Shown in pieces: positions 4,033 through 6,484 of a stretch of 6,484 nt of DNA; the stretch's first letter is position 1, and every line of letters starts with the position of its first letter. This stretch comes from an uncultured Victivallales bacterium (GTDB lineage: Bacteria > Verrucomicrobiota > Lentisphaeria > Oligosphaerales > JAFGRS01). The position numbers and the translations under genes are program-made. The notes below the pieces were generated by a model. The model was given only the letters and a program-made list of their open reading frames with translations, had not been told where the DNA came from and did not search any database. The DNA lies in contig CAILKC010000179.1 in the NCBI GenBank assembly GCA_903834675.1, positions 1-6,484 on the forward strand. Direction: 5' to 3'.

Positions 4033-6207
4033 ATGCGGTACATCACAGCACTCTTGACAGGGCTAGCGGCGCTGGCCGCCGAGCCGTGCCTGGCCTCCCC
4101 CGCGGCGGTACAGTGGCCGGATCGCGCCTGGCTCATGGCCAGCCTGGTCCATGAGGTCCCCGGCATTCTCAAGACCCAGAACCCGGAAAATGGGCGCTTC
4201 GGCGGGGATCCCTGGGTCTGCATGGAACAGAACGTCATCTTTCCTCTGGCTGCCGCCTGGGCCACCCGGGACCCGGCAAACCCCTACTACCACGACGACC
4301 TGGTTCTCAAAGCCATCTGCAAGGGCGGAGAGGCCTTGGTCACCGAGCAGGATGCGCAGGGCATGTGGGTATTTCGCAAGAAAGACAACTCCACCTGGGG
4401 CCAGATACACATGCCTTGGACGTACAGCCGCTGGATCCGCTCCTACGCCCTGATCCGCGAGGCCATGCCAGCCGCCAGCCGCGAGGCCTGGGAAAGGGGC
4501 CTGCTGCTTGGCTTCCGCGGGATTCGCCACTACCTGGACGAGGGGGTGCAGAACACCTCGGTCCACCATGCCATGGCGCTCTACCTTGCCGGCGAGTGTT
4601 TCCAGAACGCCGACTGGAAGGAGGTTGCCCGCAGGTTCATGGCGCGCACTGTAGCGGGCCAGGATCCGGCCGGATTCTGGTCTGAGAACTACGGTCCCGT
4701 GGTCGGCTACAACATGGTATACATGGAGGCCATCGGCACCTACTACGCGGTCTCACACGATGCCTCCGTGCTGCCGGCCCTCGAGCGCGGGGCTCGCTTC
4801 CATGCGGCGATGCTATGGCCTGACGGCACCCCGATCGCCGCCGTGGACGAACGCCAGATCTACCACCGGGAACGCAACATCGGCAACGTCGGCTTCTCCT
4901 ATACGGTCGCTGGCCGCGGCTTCCTCAGCAGCCAGACACAGGTGCTCCGGGACCAGGGTGGCCTGGTCAACGCTGACTATGCCGCCGCCATGCTTATCTA
5001 CGGCGGCGTCGGCGGTGCCGCTGCGGCGCCGGTCCGCGGCGACCACGCCCAGTTCGTCCTCGGGGATCGGAAGGCCCTGGTGCAACGCGACAAGCCCTGG
5101 CAAGTCTGCTTTAGCGCCTACTGCTGCCCGGCGCCACGGAACCGCTGGATACAGGACCGGCAGAACTTGGTCGACGTCTTCCATGACGATCTCGGCCTGC
5201 TGATCGGAGGCGGCAATACCAAGCTGCAGCCCTACTGGTCTACGTTCACCGTGGGCGATCCCGACAAGGTGCGCCACCGCGGCGGCGACGCCAACCCCGA
5301 CTTCACCCCCGCCAGCGACCTGCGCTGGGTTCCCACGCGCAGCACCCTGAACCCGGACGCCGCGCGGCCAAGCCTCGACCTGCTCTACCACGACCACAGC
5401 GGCCGCGTGACGGCCACGGTGGGCGAGGACGGCGCGCTCCTGCTGACCTACGAAGCCGTGGCTCTGGCCGAGGGCCGCTTCGAGGCGCACGTGCCTTTCC
5501 TCAGACGTCAGGGGCGTCTGCGCTTCGCGGCCGGCCAGGCGCTCTATCTTACGGACACCCCGCTGAGGCTGACGCAGGTCGAGACCGGGGATTGGCTCGA
5601 GTGGGACGGCATGCGGGTTGACATCCCGCCTGGGGCCACGCTTCTGTGGCCAGCGCGCCAGCATAACCCTTACGCCAAGGACGGCCTGGCGCCCCTGGCC
5701 AACGCCAAGCTGGTCATGATCCTGCCCTTTGCCCCAGGCATGCAGCGCTACCAAGTGGCCGTCCGTAGGGCGCCCGCCTGCGCCATCGCGGGACGTGTCT
5801 ACGAGGCGCGCCAGCTGCCCGTCCTGTCCCGCACCGAAACCCGCATCAAACCGCTTGACGAACTCGGCTCGTTCCTCCTCAACGCCGCGCGCCCCGGCGA
5901 TTCCATGACCTTCACCGTGACCGTCGAGAGCGAAGGGACCTATGAGTTGTTTGCCGATTTTTGCCTCTATCCCCGCTACGGCATAGCGCAGGTATCCGTG
6001 GATAGCACCCCGGCGGGCGCGCCCTTCGACGCCTATGCCCCCGAGCTGGACGTCAGCGGCCCCGTGTCCATGGGCGAGGTATTGCTGACCGCCGGTCGCC
6101 ACGAGATCGGCATCACGGTCACCGGCAGAAACCGCCAGGCGAGTGGCTACCTGATCAGCGTCCGCACCTTCCGCCTGCGGCCCGTCGCACCGCCGACACC
6201 ACCGTAA
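4033..6207 (+). CDS. Secreted helical-toroid protein, polysaccharide-lyase / heparinase-like, with C-terminal beta-sandwich
   Basis: The 724-residue product starts with a Sec signal peptide: Arg2, a hydrophobic run to about residue 16, and likely cleavage near CLA-S (21/22). Residues 28-320 are helix-rich with aromatic and acidic patches (CMEQNVIFPLAAAWA 63-77, WTYSRWIRSYALI 129-141, NTSVHHAMALYLAGE 174-188, NYGPVVGYNMVYMEAIGTYY 219-238). This looks like the alpha/alpha toroid of heparinase- and alginate-lyase-type enzymes. Asn174, His178/179, Tyr226, Tyr230 and His278 are candidate catalytic residues by analogy only. Residues 330-580 appear beta-rich, including LLIGGGNTKLQPYWSTF (389-405). 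Residues 605-715 form a beta-sandwich-like module (YGIAQVSVD, PFDAYAPELD, SGYLISVRTFRL) resembling C-terminal modules of carbohydrate-related proteins in Planctomycetes and Verrucomicrobia. Cysteines 359, 364 and 365 cluster and may form disulfides. ATG 4024 is an alternative start. I prefer 4033 because the signal peptide begins there; the ribosome site is weak for both. I cannot name the family or the substrate. Confidence 0.8.
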   Translation: MRYITALLTGLAALAAEPCLASPAAVQWPDRAWLMASLVHEVPGILKTQNPENGRFGGDPWVCMEQNVIFPLAAAWATRDPANPYYHDDLVLKAICKGGEALVTEQDAQGMWVFRKKDNSTWGQIHMPWTYSRWIRSYALIREAMPAASREAWERGLLLGFRGIRHYLDEGVQNTSVHHAMALYLAGECFQNADWKEVARRFMARTVAGQDPAGFWSENYGPVVGYNMVYMEAIGTYYAVSHDASVLPALERGARFHAAMLWPDGTPIAAVDERQIYHRERNIGNVGFSYTVAGRGFLSSQTQVLRDQGGLVNADYAAAMLIYGGVGGAAAAPVRGDHAQFVLGDRKALVQRDKPWQVCFSAYCCPAPRNRWIQDRQNLVDVFHDDLGLLIGGGNTKLQPYWSTFTVGDPDKVRHRGGDANPDFTPASDLRWVPTRSTLNPDAARPSLDLLYHDHSGRVTATVGEDGALLLTYEAVALAEGRFEAHVPFLRRQGRLRFAAGQALYLTDTPLRLTQVETGDWLEWDGMRVDIPPGATLLWPARQHNPYAKDGLAPLANAKLVMILPFAPGMQRYQVAVRRAPACAIAGRVYEARQLPVLSRTETRIKPLDELGSFLLNAARPGDSMTFTVTVESEGTYELFADFCLYPRYGIAQVSVDSTPAGAPFDAYAPELDVSGPVSMGEVLLTAGRHEIGITVTGRNRQASGYLISVRTFRLRPVAPPTPP

Positions 6208-6252
6208 GGCCAGACCATGACCTGCACTGGAACCGAGAGGGCTGTAGACCCC

Positions 6253-6484
6253 ATGAGCGATCTGCCGGGCAAGATGACCTGGAAGCCGGGAACCGTGCTG
6301 CACCCGCTGCCGGTGGTACTGGTCGGTTGCGGTCGCATCGGCGCCGATGCCAACCTGATTACCCTGGCCTGGACTGGCATTGTCTGCTCCGAGCCGCCGA
6401 TGCTGTCGATCTCGGTCCGGCCCGAGCGCCATTCGCACGCGCTGATTCGCAAGTACGAGGTGTTTTCGGTGAACCTGCCCTCGG
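6253..6484 (+). CDS. Flavin reductase / flavoredoxin family protein (5' part; runs off the window)
   Basis: The 77 visible residues match the N-terminal half of the FMN-binding split-barrel flavin reductase family. A WKPGTVLHPLPVVLVGCG strand opens the barrel, then NLITLAWTGIVCSEPPMLSISVRPERHSHA carries the typical flavin-contacting TLAWTG...C...P segment, and VFSVNLP closes the visible part. Anaerobe members (flavoredoxins) bind FMN and pass electrons between ferredoxin-like partners and enzymes; other members reduce free flavin. ATG 6253 gives the usual short leader, with GAGAGG at 6235-6240 somewhat far upstream. An in-frame ATG at 6217 is better spaced from AAGG (6206-6209), which overlaps the preceding stop codon, and would add 12 residues. 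The short gap with no terminator suggests co-transcription with the secreted protein gene. The C-terminus lies beyond 6484. Confidence 0.85.
   Translation, partial: MSDLPGKMTWKPGTVLHPLPVVLVGCGRIGADANLITLAWTGIVCSEPPMLSISVRPERHSHALIRKYEVFSVNLPS

Noticed and set aside
3675..4265. Minus-strand open frames rich in RRGGEAAKRR-type repeats.
   Set aside because: They are translations of the same tandem array on the other strand, and one overlaps the start of the secreted-protein gene. No ribosome site or family match.
4813..6438. Long minus-strand open frame of 541 codons.
   Set aside because: Antisense to the well-supported secreted protein and flavin reductase genes. Its composition is typical of a GC-rich shadow frame, with no recognisable domain.

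Overview
This is a GC-rich (roughly two-thirds G+C by eye), gene-dense bacterial window. A glycyl radical enzyme and a flavoredoxin-like flavin reductase suggest an organism that is anaerobic or has an anaerobic phase. The tRNA encodes its own CCA and has a sigma70-type promoter, and Shine-Dalgarno sites are recognisable, so a proteobacterium is plausible. The C-terminal module of the secreted protein, however, resembles modules common in Planctomycetes, Verrucomicrobia and Lentisphaerae, and I cannot fix the taxon.

Layout. Positions 1-590 hold no gene I can support. They contain short repeats phased at 10 or 20 bp (GTGGCAAT-type near 87-120, TGGGCCG-type at 298-519) and an imperfect hairpin, resembling protein-binding arrays or a decayed mobile-element end. 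A minus-strand tRNA with anticodon CAT (591-667) follows, with a good promoter at 689-716. Positions 668-928 are non-coding and carry a plus-strand terminator-like hairpin and one further stem. Two minus-strand genes come next, in transcription order: a 683-residue glycyl radical enzyme (3619 down to 1568) and, about 18 bp later, a DEDDh 3'-5' exonuclease (1549 down to 929).

The divergent intergenic region 3620-4032 is dominated by two adjacent tandem arrays: an 18-bp unit (2.4 copies) and 17 units of an 8-bp repeat with only one A in 136 bp. Small dyads lie on either side. Rightward, a secreted protein of about 724 residues (4033-6207) has a predicted helical-toroid, polysaccharide-lyase-like body and a C-terminal beta-sandwich. 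It is followed at short distance by the 5' part of a flavin reductase gene (6253 to the window edge).

How the genes may work together. The divergent pair of a GCxE-type glycyl radical enzyme and a secreted carbohydrate-active-like protein would fit a small anaerobic glycan or polyol catabolic locus: the exported protein attacks or binds a polymer and the cytoplasmic radical enzyme eliminates or cleaves a product. This is inference. No glycyl-radical activase, transporter or transcriptional regulator is visible, so the activase must lie outside the window. Most other open frames are antisense or out-of-frame shadows typical of GC-rich DNA.
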